The notes: generated by a model from the sequence alone, not told the origin. Positions 19,672 through 28,707 are shown, counted from the first letter of the stretch. The stretch is DNA of 64,000 nt from Labilibaculum manganireducens (GCF_002843385.1 NZ_MVDE01000012.1:62001-126000), one strand, 5' to 3'. Program-made: numbers and translations.

Positions 19672-20049
19672 TCAGAATTTGATTTTTGGCGGATGAAAAA
19701 TATCAAAATAATGTTGTACAGGATGCAATGGTTCCGTGTAAGCTAATCGTTTATCTGAAATAAGAATTGGAGGCTCATTTTTTAGGATATTTATACCCTG
19801 AATGAATAATTGGTCTTCTTTTTCGGTGATTTGTTTGTCCTTCGAAGACTCTTCCTTTTCGTGTTGCTGTATTTGTTTTTTTAAGTGACACTTTCCATTG
19901 CACTTCATTTCAGGTTTGTCTTTATTGGTGCAGATTGACGCAAAAAAATCCTGATTTATTTTAAAGTTCACCGTGATTAATACCACTTCAAAACTTTGAA
20001 ATGAGAAAGTTAAAAGGAGTAGGTATGCAAAGATTCTATTCAGGAACAT
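19672..20049 (-). CDS. Small Cys/His-rich exported protein next to the TonB receptor
   Basis: The product is 125 residues from ATG 20049; the reading frame runs on upstream to 20301, but that part is an intergenic repeat. It has a hydrophobic N-terminal helix (residues 5-25), then CTNKDKPEMKCNGKCHLKKQ, a charged glutamine/lysine/glutamate stretch and a C-terminal HPVQHYFDIFHPP. The three Cys and several His residues suggest metal binding. Proteins with a CNGKC(H/Y)LKKQ motif commonly precede copper- or iron-type TonB receptors in Bacteroidota as far as I recall; the function is not known. Cotranscription with the receptor across a 127-base gap is likely. Confidence 0.7.
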   Translation of the reverse strand: MFLNRIFAYLLLLTFSFQSFEVVLITVNFKINQDFFASICTNKDKPEMKCNGKCHLKKQIQQHEKEESSKDKQITEKEDQLFIQGINILKNEPPILISDKRLAYTEPLHPVQHYFDIFHPPKIKF

Positions 20050-20188
20050 AAATAAAGACAATTGTGTATTAAATATACAAAGCTTTATGTAATATGTTGT
20101 TGTTGTGGATAGAAAATCAGAGAAGAAGTAATAATATGTCCAAGCAAAAAGATATCTTACGGGAGAGTTCTGGAAGCTGAAAATAAAA

Positions 20189-20320
20189 GAGGGTGTCCAA
20201 AAAGGAATATTTTGTACTCGATTGTCATGTTGAGCGAAGTCGAAACATCTGTTTTTCAAAGTGAAAGATTCTTCGACAAGCTCAGAATGACAATAGAACA
20301 ATACTTTTTGGACATCCTCT
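20189..20320. repeat. Long inverted repeat (intergenic hairpin element)
   Basis: AGAGGGTGTCCAAAAAG at 20189-20205 is mirrored by CTTTTTGGACATCCTCT at 20304-20320. Inside are a second pair, ATTGTCATGTTGAGCGAAG and CTTCGACAAGCTCAGAATG. Translated, it gives the HSELVEES...FDFAQHD phrase seen in many Bacteroidota intergenic repeats. It lies between selD/yedF and the small Cys protein and may end one transcript. Confidence 0.8.
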
Positions 20321-20342
20321 TGCTTTATATTATGGGAATGAA

Positions 20343-20684
20343 TTATAAGTTGATCACTTTATCGGCATCAGCCTGAAGGGTGATAATATCAGGCATACTT
20401 CCAACGGTTCCTACTTTTATTTGATCAGATAAATTAAAATAATCCAAACAGGTTTTGCAGGCAAGAAGCTGTACTCCTTTTTTGCTTAGATTTTGTAAAG
20501 ATTCCAAAGCAGGAGAGTTTTCACAAATTAATTTTACTCCTGCGTTGTAAAAAACAATGATTTTAGGTGTTCGCCCATCAGCATCCAGAAGTTTAAAGTA
20601 ATTGGTAATTAATTTCAAACCCAATTCTTCGCTACCGGTTCCCATTCCATTCTGAGTAACCTGAATTAATGTATTTCTTTGCAT
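20343..20684 (-). CDS. YedF-like selenium-metabolism protein (DsrE fold)
   Basis: The 113-residue soluble protein has the DsrE-like stretch VTQNGMGTGSEELGLKLITNYF and the later CKTCLDYF and VGTVGSM segments typical of the C-terminal half of YedF. The usual N-terminal TusA-like domain (CPxP) is absent, so this is the DsrE part only. YedF-type proteins travel with selD in genomes that use selenium, and here the gene follows selD by 6 bases on the same strand. The two conserved Cys could carry persulfide or selenium, which is inference. Confidence 0.8.
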   Translation of the reverse strand: MQRNTLIQVTQNGMGTGSEELGLKLITNYFKLLDADGRTPKIIVFYNAGVKLICENSPALESLQNLSKKGVQLLACKTCLDYFNLSDQIKVGTVGSMPDIITLQADADKVINL

Positions 20685-20690
20685 ATGTTT

Positions 20691-21731
20691 TTATTTAATG
20701 CTGATGTAAGGAGCATCTGAATCTGTACGCTCTACCATTTTTCCAATCGGATTTAGATCAAAACCTTCACTTTTGGACAGAGCAATGAACTCGTCGATGT
20801 GATTATCGTCTACTGCTACCAAAAGGCCGCCGCTTGTTTGCGGATCACAAAGCAGTGATTTCTGATCTTCGTTAATCGCTCCAATTAAATGTCCGTACGA
20901 AGCCCAGTTTCTTCTGGTTCCGCCAGGTGTGCATCCTTGTTTAATTAATTCTTCCACACCCTCAATTTTAGGAACGGCTGCATAATCAATTTCAGCATTT
21001 ACATTACTGCCTTCGCAGATTTCACCCAAATGACCCAATAAACCAAAACCGGTAACATCAGTCATCGATTTGATATAGGCTTGCTCACCAAAAACAATTC
21101 CAGCCTTATTTAGAGTGCACATTAAATCAACAACAATTTTATTGTTTTCGTGTGCTATTAATTTCTTTTTTTCGGCAGTGGTTAGTACACCAATACCCAG
21201 TGGTTTTGTAAGGAAAAGCGTGCAGTTTGGAGTTGCAGTGTTGTTTTTCTTTACCCGATCGGCAGCAACAAGTCCGTTCACCGAAAGTCCAAAAACAGGA
21301 TCACTAATATCGATGGAATGACCGCCGGCCAATTGAATTCCTGCATCAGCACAAACATCCCGTGCGCCTTCCACCACTTTTTGAGCAATATCAGTAGATA
21401 ATTTTTCCAAAGGCCAGGCTAAAATTGCCAAAGCCATAATTGGTTTACCGCCCATGGCATAAATATCACTGATGGCATTGGTTGCCGCAATTCGACCAAA
21501 ATCGTAAGGATCATCAACAATAGGAGTAAAAAAATCGGTGGTGCTGATTAAAGCTTGTCCATTTCCCAAATCGTAAACTGCAGCATCATCCTTTGTATCG
21601 TTACCTACCAGCATTTTTGGATTTGGAATAAGCGGACTGCTGCTTTTTAAAATGCATTCCAAGTCTTTAGGAGATATTTTGCACCCACAGCCTGCTCCAG
21701 GACTAAATTGGGTTAATTTTTTTGTTTCCAT
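20691..21731 (-). CDS. selD: Selenide, water dikinase (selenophosphate synthase)
   Basis: SelD makes selenophosphate from selenide and ATP for selenouridine in tRNA or for selenocysteine. The 346-residue product has the catalytic N-terminus GAGCGCK with Cys where some species use selenocysteine, the glycine-rich ATP loop, the metal-binding [26 protein letters not shown], and GGHSIDI. ATG 21731 is chosen over ATG 21761 because [17 protein letters not shown] is the normal N-terminus. CAAAGATA at 21759 on the plus strand reads TATCTTTG on the minus strand and fits a -7 box. No selA, selB or mnmH is in the window, so which selenium route it feeds is open. Confidence 0.95.
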   Translation of the reverse strand: METKKLTQFSPGAGCGCKISPKDLECILKSSSPLIPNPKMLVGNDTKDDAAVYDLGNGQALISTTDFFTPIVDDPYDFGRIAATNAISDIYAMGGKPIMALAILAWPLEKLSTDIAQKVVEGARDVCADAGIQLAGGHSIDISDPVFGLSVNGLVAADRVKKNNTATPNCTLFLTKPLGIGVLTTAEKKKLIAHENNKIVVDLMCTLNKAGIVFGEQAYIKSMTDVTGFGLLGHLGEICEGSNVNAEIDYAAVPKIEGVEELIKQGCTPGGTRRNWASYGHLIGAINEDQKSLLCDPQTSGGLLVAVDDNHIDEFIALSKSEGFDLNPIGKMVERTDSDAPYISIK

Positions 21732-21889
21732 ATTGTTTTTGAATCTATTAAAACGGTGCAAAGATATTACTTTTTCTGCTTCCGGCCTTGTAATGGGCTT
21801 GCTTTATTGTTAAAATTGGAATTTTGATTCGTCAGGAATTTCAGACCTGTTTTCAGCTTCTGTATCTATCAGTAAAGAGTTTGAAATTA

Positions 21890-22110
21890 AATCTAGACCA
21901 AAGAGGTCCCTGAGGTTCACTGAGTTTTTTGTTTTTTTCTCTGTGTCACTTTGTGTTCTCTGTGGTATTCTTTTGAAATGCTGTATTCGTGTTTCGATGA
22001 GGTATTCGTGAGTGGAAAGTAAAAAAATCTAACCACCGAGTACACTGAGGTTCACAGAACTTTCTTGTTGTTTTTTATTCTTAGTGCCACTTTGTGTTCA
22101 CTGTGGTTAA
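21890..22110. repeat. Two solitary copies of the ACCACAGAG-type palindrome
   Basis: Two diverged copies lie in the 450-base gap before the histidine phosphatase gene, one at about 21893-21973 and one at about 22031-22110. Each has arms of the type ACCAnnGAGnnCnCTGAGGTTCAC and CnCTTTGTGTTCnCTGTGGT around an AT-rich middle. They are relatives of the tandem array at 40.7-42.6 kb. Nothing else was seen in this gap apart from the selD promoter region. Confidence 0.75.
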
Positions 22111-22183
22111 TTTTAAAAGGGCACCTTCTTATATCAACTAATAATTGTTAATTTTGGTTTTACATCATTTTAAAATCAGAAAC

Positions 22184-22960
22184 TTGGTAGCGTTTAAAAA
22201 GATCATAAAAACACTTATAATAGTCGTTCTGGTATTTTTCCTTTTGGGATGTTCTGCTCAAAGTAATTTGCAGAAGGAGAAAATGCCGCTTGAACAGATT
22301 GCTAAAACTAAATGTGAGACGTTTACCTGCATTTCGGAGGTTGATTCGACACTTCAGGCAGATCTGAAGAGGCAAGGAAAAAGGATGCTTCAAATCTATT
22401 TAATTCGTCATGCAAAGCCCAATGTGAAAAAGAACTGGTTTTATTCTGCTGATGAGGCTAAACAGTATGTACTTGATTACAATTCGGTGCCAATTATCCC
22501 TTTCGATTCTTCGCTTGTGGCAGTCAATTTACGACCTAATCATATTATTTATTGCTCCAGTTTACCTCGTGCGCAGGAAACGGCATTAAAAATTTTTGGA
22601 GATAATTACACCATTGTTTCTGATTCTGTTTTTCGTGAGTTTGAAATTCGAATGATATCTGCGAGTAGCCTTTTAAAAATGCCATTGGGAATTTGGCAGG
22701 TCTTCAGCCGGGGCAGTTGGATGCTGGGTTTTAATCATCGGGGCATCGAGAGCCGTAAAGAAGCAAGACTTCGAGCCAGACAAGCATCTGAAAATTTAAT
22801 TAAAGTTGCTTACGATGAGGAAACCGCCGTTTTAGTTGCCCATGGTATGCTGAATGGTACAATTGCCAAAGAATTGCAGAAGAAAGGATGGCAACTGATT
22901 CAAAAGAAGAGCCACCTAAACTTAGGTGCTACTATCCTTGTTAAGATTGTGGATCTTTAA
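22184..22960 (+). CDS. Histidine phosphatase superfamily lipoprotein
   Basis: The fold of phosphoglycerate mutase/SixA-like phosphatases is shown by the catalytic RHAKP motif, the second-basic-residue region CSSLPRAQETAL, an acidic FREFEIR and the last histidine VLVAHGM. A hydrophobic N-terminus ends in LLGCS, a lipobox, so the enzyme should be membrane-anchored outside the cytoplasm. No ATG is available near the signal; TTG 22184 gives MVAFKKIIKTLIIVV..., a proper lipoprotein signal, and TTG 22145 would add 13 residues. The substrate cannot be told. It is transcribed alone and converges with the O-methyltransferase. Confidence 0.78.
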   Translation: MVAFKKIIKTLIIVVLVFFLLGCSAQSNLQKEKMPLEQIAKTKCETFTCISEVDSTLQADLKRQGKRMLQIYLIRHAKPNVKKNWFYSADEAKQYVLDYNSVPIIPFDSSLVAVNLRPNHIIYCSSLPRAQETALKIFGDNYTIVSDSVFREFEIRMISASSLLKMPLGIWQVFSRGSWMLGFNHRGIESRKEARLRARQASENLIKVAYDEETAVLVAHGMLNGTIAKELQKKGWQLIQKKSHLNLGATILVKIVDL

Positions 22961-23014
22961 TTTCAGAGTTAGTAATGCAATTTAACTTTCACCTTTTTAC
23001 TTTTTCCCTTTTGC

Positions 23015-23656
23015 TTACTTTTTCCTGATCATCATTAATCCGTGACGTATGGGAAGAATCAGGTTCTCGACTCTGGAATCTTCCTGAATAAAATGATTGA
23101 AATTTATTATCCCCTGAGTTTGTTTGTCGTTGTTTTCGATTTCTTCTACAACTTTTCCATCCCACAAAACATCGTCGGCCAAAACAAAACCGCCTTTATT
23201 TAGCTTCGGAAACACAGCCTCAAAATATTCTATGTATTGGCGCTTATCAGCATCGATAAAAACCAAATCGAAACATTCTTCAAGTTGAGGAATAATTTTC
23301 AGAGCATCTCCAATGTGAAATTGAATACGATTTTCAAATCCCGATCGCTTAATGTATTTACGGGTAAATTGTTCCAGTTCGTCGTTGCAGTCAATGGTGT
23401 GAATGATACAATCCTCATTGGTTCCCATTGCCATACTTATGGCGGAATATCCTGTATAGGTTCCAATCTCTAAAATGCGCAACGGGCGTATCATCTGACA
23501 AGTCATCTTTAGGAATTTCCCCTGAAGATGCCCCGACAACATTCTTGGGCGCAGCATCTTCACGTGAGTTTCACGGGTAAGATCTTTCAATACCAAATCT
23601 TCTGTTTCGGTGTGCTTCAGTATATAATCTTCAAGTTCTTTATTAACTTCTATCAT
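23015..23656 (-). CDS. Class I O-methyltransferase (catechol/caffeoyl-CoA type)
   Basis: The 213-residue SAM-dependent enzyme has the family's EIGTYTGYSAISMA SAM loop, the acidic IHTIDCND strand, the metal/substrate motif LVFIDADKRQYIEYFE and the late ADDVLWDGKV. These are the marks of O-methyltransferase family 3, which methylate hydroxyls on small aromatics or on tRNA wobble uridines (TrmR-like members). The true substrate is open; bacterial members of this length are often tRNA 5-hydroxyuridine methyltransferases. It lies 2 bases after the M16 peptidase stop, so both are on one transcript. Confidence 0.85.
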   Translation of the reverse strand: MIEVNKELEDYILKHTETEDLVLKDLTRETHVKMLRPRMLSGHLQGKFLKMTCQMIRPLRILEIGTYTGYSAISMAMGTNEDCIIHTIDCNDELEQFTRKYIKRSGFENRIQFHIGDALKIIPQLEECFDLVFIDADKRQYIEYFEAVFPKLNKGGFVLADDVLWDGKVVEEIENNDKQTQGIINFNHFIQEDSRVENLILPIRHGLMMIRKK

Positions 23657-23658
23657 GC

Positions 23659-24879
23659 TTATTTGTACATCAAAGTGGTTAACAGATCTTTATTTAGAAT
23701 TTCGTTGGCAACTTCGAGCAATTCGTCAGCTGTAATACTCTCCACCTTTTGGTACAATTCCTCTAATGAGTCAATACGATTGTACAGCAAAAAGCTTTTA
23801 CCAATGCTGAGCATCAGGTTTTCATTGTTTTCCGAAGAAATGGCAATCTGACCAATCATCTGATTTTTAGCTCGTTTTAATTGTCCGGAGCCAAGCTTAT
23901 GAGTGCAGAGTAAGTTCATTTCTTTATTGATCAAACTAAGACACTTATCCAAATTGCCTTTGTCGGTACCAAAGTAGATGCTAAAAACACCAGTATCAGC
24001 ATAAGGCGTGTAATTTGCTTCAATATTATAGGCCAATCCGTGTCGTTCCCGAAGAGTTAAATTCAAACGGGAATTCATGCCCGGACCACCCAAAATATTG
24101 GTGAGTAATGATAAGGGAATTCGTTTTTCATCATTTAAGTCATAGGCTATATTCCCCATCACACAATGCCTCTGATAAGTTTTCTTTATCATGGTTTGTG
24201 TGCGGGCTTCATACGAATTTGGCTTTTTTCTCTTGGTTGTGCGAATATTCTCAGGGATATGCCCAAAGTACTTCTCTACCATTTTTACCAATTTGCTGAA
24301 TTTAATGTTCCCAACCGAACTAATTACCATTTGGTCTGTGTGGTAATTGTTCTTAATGAAATTCAATATATCATCACGTTTGAACTTTTTTACATGTTTT
24401 GGAGTTCCCAAAATATTCCGTCCAATGGGATCATCTTTGAAAATTAGTTCCTCAAAATCATCAAAGATTAATTCCGAAGGAGAATCCTTATACGAATTGA
24501 TTTCATCCAGAATAACTTCCTTTTCTTTCTCTAATTCCTTTTCAGGGAAAACAGAATTGAAAGTGATATCGCTGATTAGTTCTAAAGCTCTCTTGTAGTC
24601 TTTGTCCAGAAAAGTAGCGTAAATACAGGTTTCCTCCTTGGTTGTGTATGCGTTTAATTCTCCGCCTACATCTTCCATTCTACTCAGAATATGGTATGCC
24701 TTCCGTTTAGTTGTACCTTTAAACACAACATGCTCTATGTAGTGAGCAATTCCCCATTCCTCCTCTTTTTCATCACGGGAACCGGTATTTAAAATAATTC
24801 CGCAGTGTGCAACATTTGCGTTCACAGCATGGTGAATTAGTCGTATACCATTTGATAATGTGTGAGTTTCGAATACCAT
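23659..24879 (-). CDS. M16 family zinc peptidase (processing-peptidase type)
   Basis: This is a pitrilysin/insulinase-family metallopeptidase of 406 residues. The inverted zinc motif HYIEH is at residues 46-50, with the distal Glu in the following helix region (EKEVILDEINSY). The second half is the non-catalytic domain, recognisable by the Arg/Tyr segment GPGMNSRLNLTLRERHGLAYNIEA. No signal peptide is seen, so it is probably cytosolic, like the YmxG/PqqL-like single-chain members. CAAAGGTA at 24899-24906 reads TACCTTTG on the minus strand, a good -7 box. It heads a two-gene unit with the O-methyltransferase. Confidence 0.9.
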   Translation of the reverse strand: MVFETHTLSNGIRLIHHAVNANVAHCGIILNTGSRDEKEEEWGIAHYIEHVVFKGTTKRKAYHILSRMEDVGGELNAYTTKEETCIYATFLDKDYKRALELISDITFNSVFPEKELEKEKEVILDEINSYKDSPSELIFDDFEELIFKDDPIGRNILGTPKHVKKFKRDDILNFIKNNYHTDQMVISSVGNIKFSKLVKMVEKYFGHIPENIRTTKRKKPNSYEARTQTMIKKTYQRHCVMGNIAYDLNDEKRIPLSLLTNILGGPGMNSRLNLTLRERHGLAYNIEANYTPYADTGVFSIYFGTDKGNLDKCLSLINKEMNLLCTHKLGSGQLKRAKNQMIGQIAISSENNENLMLSIGKSFLLYNRIDSLEELYQKVESITADELLEVANEILNKDLLTTLMYK

Positions 24880-24956
24880 ATATTTTTTTATTAGGTCGCA
24901 AAGGTAATAAGAAGTTTAGATTCCTTTAAAATTCCTCTCTAATTTTATTGATTTTA

Positions 24957-24987
24957 TTTGGTGATTTTATTTTTTTGCGTACTTTTG
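24957..24987 (+). promoter_or_regulatory. Promoter of the tandem tRNA-Phe genes
   Basis: TTTG at 24957-24960, a 19-base spacer, then TACTTTTG at 24980-24987, an exact TAnnTTTG match. It sits 18 bases before the first tRNA-Phe. Confidence 0.85.
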
Positions 24988-25005
24988 CATCGCTCAAGTA
25001 AAGAG

Positions 25006-25078
25006 GGTACCATAGCTCAGTTGGTAGAGCAATGGACTGAAAATCCATGTGTCCCTGGTTCGATTCCAGGTGGTACCA
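25006..25078 (+). tRNA. tRNA-Phe (anticodon GAA), copy 1
   Basis: The 73-base cloverleaf has acceptor GGTACCA/TGGTACC, D arm GCTC...GAGC, anticodon stem ATGGA/TCCAT with loop CTGAAAA (anticodon GAA), and T arm CCTGG-TTCGATT-CCAGG. Discriminator A; CCA is not encoded. Confidence 0.97.
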
Positions 25079-25106
25079 CATCCTTTTTCTTTGAGTACAC
25101 CAATAG

Positions 25107-25179
25107 GGTACCATAGCTCAGTTGGTAGAGCAATGGACTGAAAATCCATGTGTCCCTGGTTCGATTCCAGGTGGTACCA
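25107..25179 (+). tRNA. tRNA-Phe (anticodon GAA), copy 2
   Basis: Identical in all 73 bases to copy 1 and 28 bases downstream of it, in the same transcript. Confidence 0.97.
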
Positions 25180-25180
25180 C

Positions 25181-25219
25181 AAAAAGAGAGAAAAACGCAA
25201 TGTTTTTCTCTCTTTTTTG
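25181..25219 (+). terminator. Terminator after tRNA-Phe copies 1 and 2
   Basis: AAAAAGAGAGAAAAAC and GTTTTTCTCTCTTTTTT form a long A/T-rich stem with a short loop. The symmetry also suits termination of the S41 peptidase gene coming from the other side. Confidence 0.85.
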
Positions 25220-25239
25220 TTTTGTGAAAATCACTAATT

Positions 25240-26529
25240 TTAGAAAGCATCAATCAGCTCTTCCAATCCTTTCTTCTTAAATTCCCGTTCGTTTGTTGAT
25301 AAAGCTTTTGCTGCAGTTATAACTGGGAATTTTTTATTCTTAATATATTCCAGAGCAGCTTTAAGATTTGATTCATCAATATCCCCAAAGTCATGACTTA
25401 AATCGTCAGATATTTCATAGTTAACCGGAATACCATCAAAATACCCACCTTCATTAAGTGCATTGGTAATTGAAAAACTGATTGGCACGATGGCCAAATT
25501 CAAAGCTTTCTCCTCAAACACGTACATGCCAACTGGCTTCCCGTGGGTTTTACTGCCTATTAAAATTACATTATCTTCACCCAAGTATGGTTTTAATCCA
25601 TTAATAACCATCTCGCTTGCCGAAGCAGTTCCGGACGTAGTAATTACGAAGACTCTTTCGAAACCATAGGCTGAGGCTTGTGATTCAAATGCTTCGGTGA
25701 AATTTTCACTTGTCTTTGAATTGTTATGTGATACTTTTGAGTAAACTTCACCAACGTATGCATTGCCGGTTATTAAATCTGCCAATTGGTTGGATATGTA
25801 TGTGCTGCCACCTCCGTTGTATCTTAAATCCAATACAAGTTCTTTTGCATTTTGTTCTTTAAAATAGGTAAAGGCTTCGTTCAATTCATCTTCCGATTTG
25901 CCCAAAAAGCTGTCAAATGCCAGATAGGCGACTTGAGTTCCTTCGTAGGGAATAACTTCTCTTTTTAATACTGTGTTTTGATTCAGTACCTTTTGAGAAG
26001 CGGTGATTTCTTTTTGCTCACCGGCATTGTTTTCAAAAATGAAAATTCCGCTTGATTTATCAAGTTCATTTAATATTTGTTCTTCGCTTAAGTTTGAAAT
26101 TGCCAATTGGTTAATGTTTACCAGTTTCCATCCACGGGTAATTCCTTCTGCAGCCAAAGGTGATTCATCAAATATAAGTTTTACTCTTAAATCATTATTG
26201 CTGTCAAATTTGAAAGATAAACCATAACCTGTGTAGGTGCCATTCTCAAAATAAGCCAATAATTCATCAAGGTTGGCAATATAGCTCCATCGATCTTGAT
26301 CGGCAAGTAGTGCTTCAAAATAGTCGTTTGCCGATGAGTAATTGGCTGAACTAATATCCGGTAAATCTTCATTCCACAAATACCACTCCTGCATCGTTTT
26401 ATCAATAACTTCATAGGCTGTTTTATTAGTACCCGATCGTGGCAATATATTATTATCATCGCTGCACGATAGAAATAAGGATGCCAGAATTACTACAAGT
26501 GAATATTTATTGAGAATTGAGAATTTCAT
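25240..26529 (-). CDS. S41 family C-terminal-processing-type peptidase, lipoprotein
   Basis: The 429-residue protein has a lipoprotein signal ending SLFLSCSDDN, an N-terminal helical domain (EWYLWNEDLPDI), a PDZ-like domain (YTGYGLSF...VNINQLAISNLSEEQILNEL) and the S41 catalytic domain. The serine nucleophile is in TSGTASASEMV and the general-base Lys is in the GSKTHGKPVGMYV stretch. It should cleave unfolded or tagged proteins in the periplasm. Related lipoproteins are common in Bacteroidota. It lies alone between tRNA-Phe copies 2 and 3 on the opposite strand. Confidence 0.9.
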   Translation of the reverse strand: MKFSILNKYSLVVILASLFLSCSDDNNILPRSGTNKTAYEVIDKTMQEWYLWNEDLPDISSANYSSANDYFEALLADQDRWSYIANLDELLAYFENGTYTGYGLSFKFDSNNDLRVKLIFDESPLAAEGITRGWKLVNINQLAISNLSEEQILNELDKSSGIFIFENNAGEQKEITASQKVLNQNTVLKREVIPYEGTQVAYLAFDSFLGKSEDELNEAFTYFKEQNAKELVLDLRYNGGGSTYISNQLADLITGNAYVGEVYSKVSHNNSKTSENFTEAFESQASAYGFERVFVITTSGTASASEMVINGLKPYLGEDNVILIGSKTHGKPVGMYVFEEKALNLAIVPISFSITNALNEGGYFDGIPVNYEISDDLSHDFGDIDESNLKAALEYIKNKKFPVITAAKALSTNEREFKKKGLEELIDAF

Positions 26530-26889
26530 GCGATTATAATTTTAAATTTTTGCATATGGTTCCGAAAGTTTTCGGGATTACCAAGCTGGAATAATTATCC
26601 CTGTGTGTCAATTTATCTTGACAATTAATCAGCTCGATATTGTAATTTATTGAAAAAACAAGACAGTTTAAGCCTAACAAAAACCATACCTAAGGTTTCT
26701 TTAACGGGCAAAATCGTCATCTATTGTTTAATTTTTAGCAAAACAATCTATAGAATCAATCTAAATAACATTGTGAAAAAATTGATACTTAATCATATTG
26801 ACATTTTATATCTGCTATTTATACTCGATGTGGTCTGCTTTGTTTTGCGAAGTACAAATTTTCTTTACATTTGTAACACCAAAATAAAG
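26530..26889. other. Intergenic region before tRNA-Phe copy 3
   Basis: These 360 bases contain no credible gene. A short open frame from 26650 runs into the tRNA and is spurious. The tRNA-Phe copy 3 promoter occupies 26844-26873. The S41 gene's promoter must also lie here but no clear TAnnTTTG was found on the minus strand. Confidence 0.5.
26844..26873 (+). promoter_or_regulatory. Promoter of tRNA-Phe copy 3
   Basis: TTTG at 26844-26847, an 18-base spacer and TACATTTG at 26866-26873. The tRNA starts 16 bases later. Confidence 0.8.
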
Positions 26890-26962
26890 GGTACCATAGC
26901 TCAGTTGGTAGAGCAATGGACTGAAAATCCATGTGTCCCTGGTTCGATTCCAGGTGGTACCA
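26890..26962 (+). tRNA. tRNA-Phe (anticodon GAA), copy 3
   Basis: Identical to copies 1 and 2 across all 73 bases, but it has its own promoter and terminator 1.7 kb away. Confidence 0.97.
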
Positions 26963-26966
26963 CAAA

Positions 26967-26994
26967 AAAGCCGATCATATGATCGGCTTTTTTT
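26967..26994 (+). terminator. Terminator of tRNA-Phe copy 3
   Basis: AAAGCCGATCAT and ATGATCGGCTTT form a perfect stem followed by further T residues. Confidence 0.92.
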
Positions 26995-27177
26995 ATGCTT
27001 TTGAATGTAGAAATCCATTCGGAATGTTAAAGTTTGAATAAATTACAAAAAACAAACGTTTTCGATCTAAAATAAAGAAATTCAAGTCTCTAACTAATTT
27101 TTTTATTTGAATTAATACGATATTTTTGTAACACTTAGACCAAGTAATAAAGAATTTAAGATATAAAATACTTCAAA

Positions 27178-28707
27178 ATGACAAATAGTAAAAAAGCTTT
27201 ATTGATGATCCTTGACGGATGGGGGATTGGTGATAAATCAAAATCAGATGTAATTTCTTCAGTAGCTACTCCATACATGGATAGTCTGTTGGCAAAATAC
27301 CCTAATTCTCAGTTGCAGGCCGCAGGTAGATTTGTTGGTCTGCCTGACGGACAAATGGGAAACTCAGAAGTGGGTCATTTAAATATTGGTGCCGGTCGTG
27401 TTGTTTATCAGGATTTGGTAAAAATAAACATGGCGGTAGAGCAGGACACCCTTAAAGAAAATGAGCAGGTTGTGAAAGCTTTTACTCATGCCAAAACGAA
27501 TGGTAAGAAAGTTCACTTGATTGGTTTGATTGGCAATGGCGGCGTTCACTCATTAAGTTCTCATGCAATTGCTCTTTGCGATGCGGCTCAGGCTTTTGGA
27601 TTAAAAGATGTATTTGTTCATGGATTAACGGATGGACGTGATACTGATCCTAAATCAGGATTAGGATTCGTAAAAGAATTTGTTGAAGCAATTGAAACTA
27701 CAGGATCAGCAAAATTTGCATCTCTTATTGGCCGTTACTACGGAATGGATAGAGACAGCAACTGGGAACGAGTAAAGCTTGCTTACAATTTATACACAAA
27801 AGGTGAAGGTGTACCGGCTTCAAACGTTGTTACTGCAATGGAAAAATCGTATGCAGAAGGCGTAACAGATGAATTTATCAAGCCAATTGTAATGGTTGAT
27901 GAGTCAGGAGCCCCTATTGCTATGATTGAAGAAGGTGATGTAGTTATTTGTTTTAACTTCCGTACTGATCGTTTGCGTCAAATGACAACTGTGTTTACTC
28001 AGGAAGACAAGAAGGAGTTCGGAATGCATACCATGGATGTAGAATGGTATACCATGACTTGTTACAACTCTAACTTTAAGGGAGTGAATGTGATCTACGA
28101 TAAAGATAACGTTCAAAATACAATGGGTGAGGTTGTATCTAAAGCTGGAAAAAAACAGATTCGTATTGCTGAAACAGAAAAGTATGCTCACGTAACTTTC
28201 TTTTTCTCAGGTGGTAGAGAAGCTGAATTCGAAGGCGAAAGAAGATTAATGGTTCCATCTCCAAAAGTGGCAACTTACGACTTGCAACCAGAAATGTCTG
28301 CGCCGGCTGTTGCTGATATGATTACTGCTGAATTGAATGCTCAATCGGCTGATTTTGTTTGTTTGAACTTCGCCAATGGCGATATGGTTGGACACACAGG
28401 AGTTTATGAAGCAATCTCGAAAGCAGTTCAGGCTGTTGATAAATGTGTTGAGCAGGTGGTTGAGGCTGCTAAAGCAAATGGATATGATGTAATTATTATT
28501 GCAGATCATGGAAATGCGGATTTTGCTGTAAATGCTGATGGTTCTCCAAATACTGCTCACTCCTTAAATCCTGTTCCTTGCATTTGGGTGACTGAAAATT
28601 CCAAAGGAATTGAGAATGGTATTCTTGCCGATGTTGCTCCAACTTTATTGGATATCATGGGGATTGAGAAGCCTGCGGATATGACCGGTAAATCTTTGAT
28701 AAAATAG
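27178..28707 (+). CDS. gpmI: 2,3-bisphosphoglycerate-independent phosphoglycerate mutase
   Basis: GpmI interconverts 3- and 2-phosphoglycerate in glycolysis using two manganese ions. The 509-residue protein begins [11 protein letters not shown] (metal-binding Asp), has the phosphoserine nucleophile in [15 protein letters not shown] at Ser63, [10 protein letters not shown], the Arg-rich [22 protein letters not shown], and the C-terminal metal ligands [21 protein letters not shown] and TAHSLNPVP. All expected catalytic residues are there. TATTTTTG at 27121-27128 is a good -7 box 50 bases upstream. It is monocistronic, with a strong terminator. Confidence 0.97.
   Translation: MTNSKKALLMILDGWGIGDKSKSDVISSVATPYMDSLLAKYPNSQLQAAGRFVGLPDGQMGNSEVGHLNIGAGRVVYQDLVKINMAVEQDTLKENEQVVKAFTHAKTNGKKVHLIGLIGNGGVHSLSSHAIALCDAAQAFGLKDVFVHGLTDGRDTDPKSGLGFVKEFVEAIETTGSAKFASLIGRYYGMDRDSNWERVKLAYNLYTKGEGVPASNVVTAMEKSYAEGVTDEFIKPIVMVDESGAPIAMIEEGDVVICFNFRTDRLRQMTTVFTQEDKKEFGMHTMDVEWYTMTCYNSNFKGVNVIYDKDNVQNTMGEVVSKAGKKQIRIAETEKYAHVTFFFSGGREAEFEGERRLMVPSPKVATYDLQPEMSAPAVADMITAELNAQSADFVCLNFANGDMVGHTGVYEAISKAVQAVDKCVEQVVEAAKANGYDVIIIADHGNADFAVNADGSPNTAHSLNPVPCIWVTENSKGIENGILADVAPTLLDIMGIEKPADMTGKSLIK

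Noticed and set aside
19545-19706. 54-residue upstream extension of the TonB receptor
   Set aside because: A clear signal peptide starts at ATG 19544; the upstream part has no conserved character.
20050-20301. N-terminal extension of the small Cys protein
   Set aside because: The extension translates a nested intergenic inverted repeat (HSELVEES phrase); a proper hydrophobic N-terminus begins at ATG 20049.
21890-22110. Riboswitch or structured leader before the histidine phosphatase gene
   Set aside because: The paired segments are diverged copies of the ACCACAGAG palindrome found in the 40.7-kb array, not a known riboswitch class.
24926-25253. Minus-strand frames with GTTWNRTRDTWIF text
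   Set aside because: These are antisense translations of the tRNA-Phe genes.
26650-26982. Plus-strand 110-residue frame
   Set aside because: It runs through the tRNA-Phe copy 3 and its promoter and has no recognisable domain.
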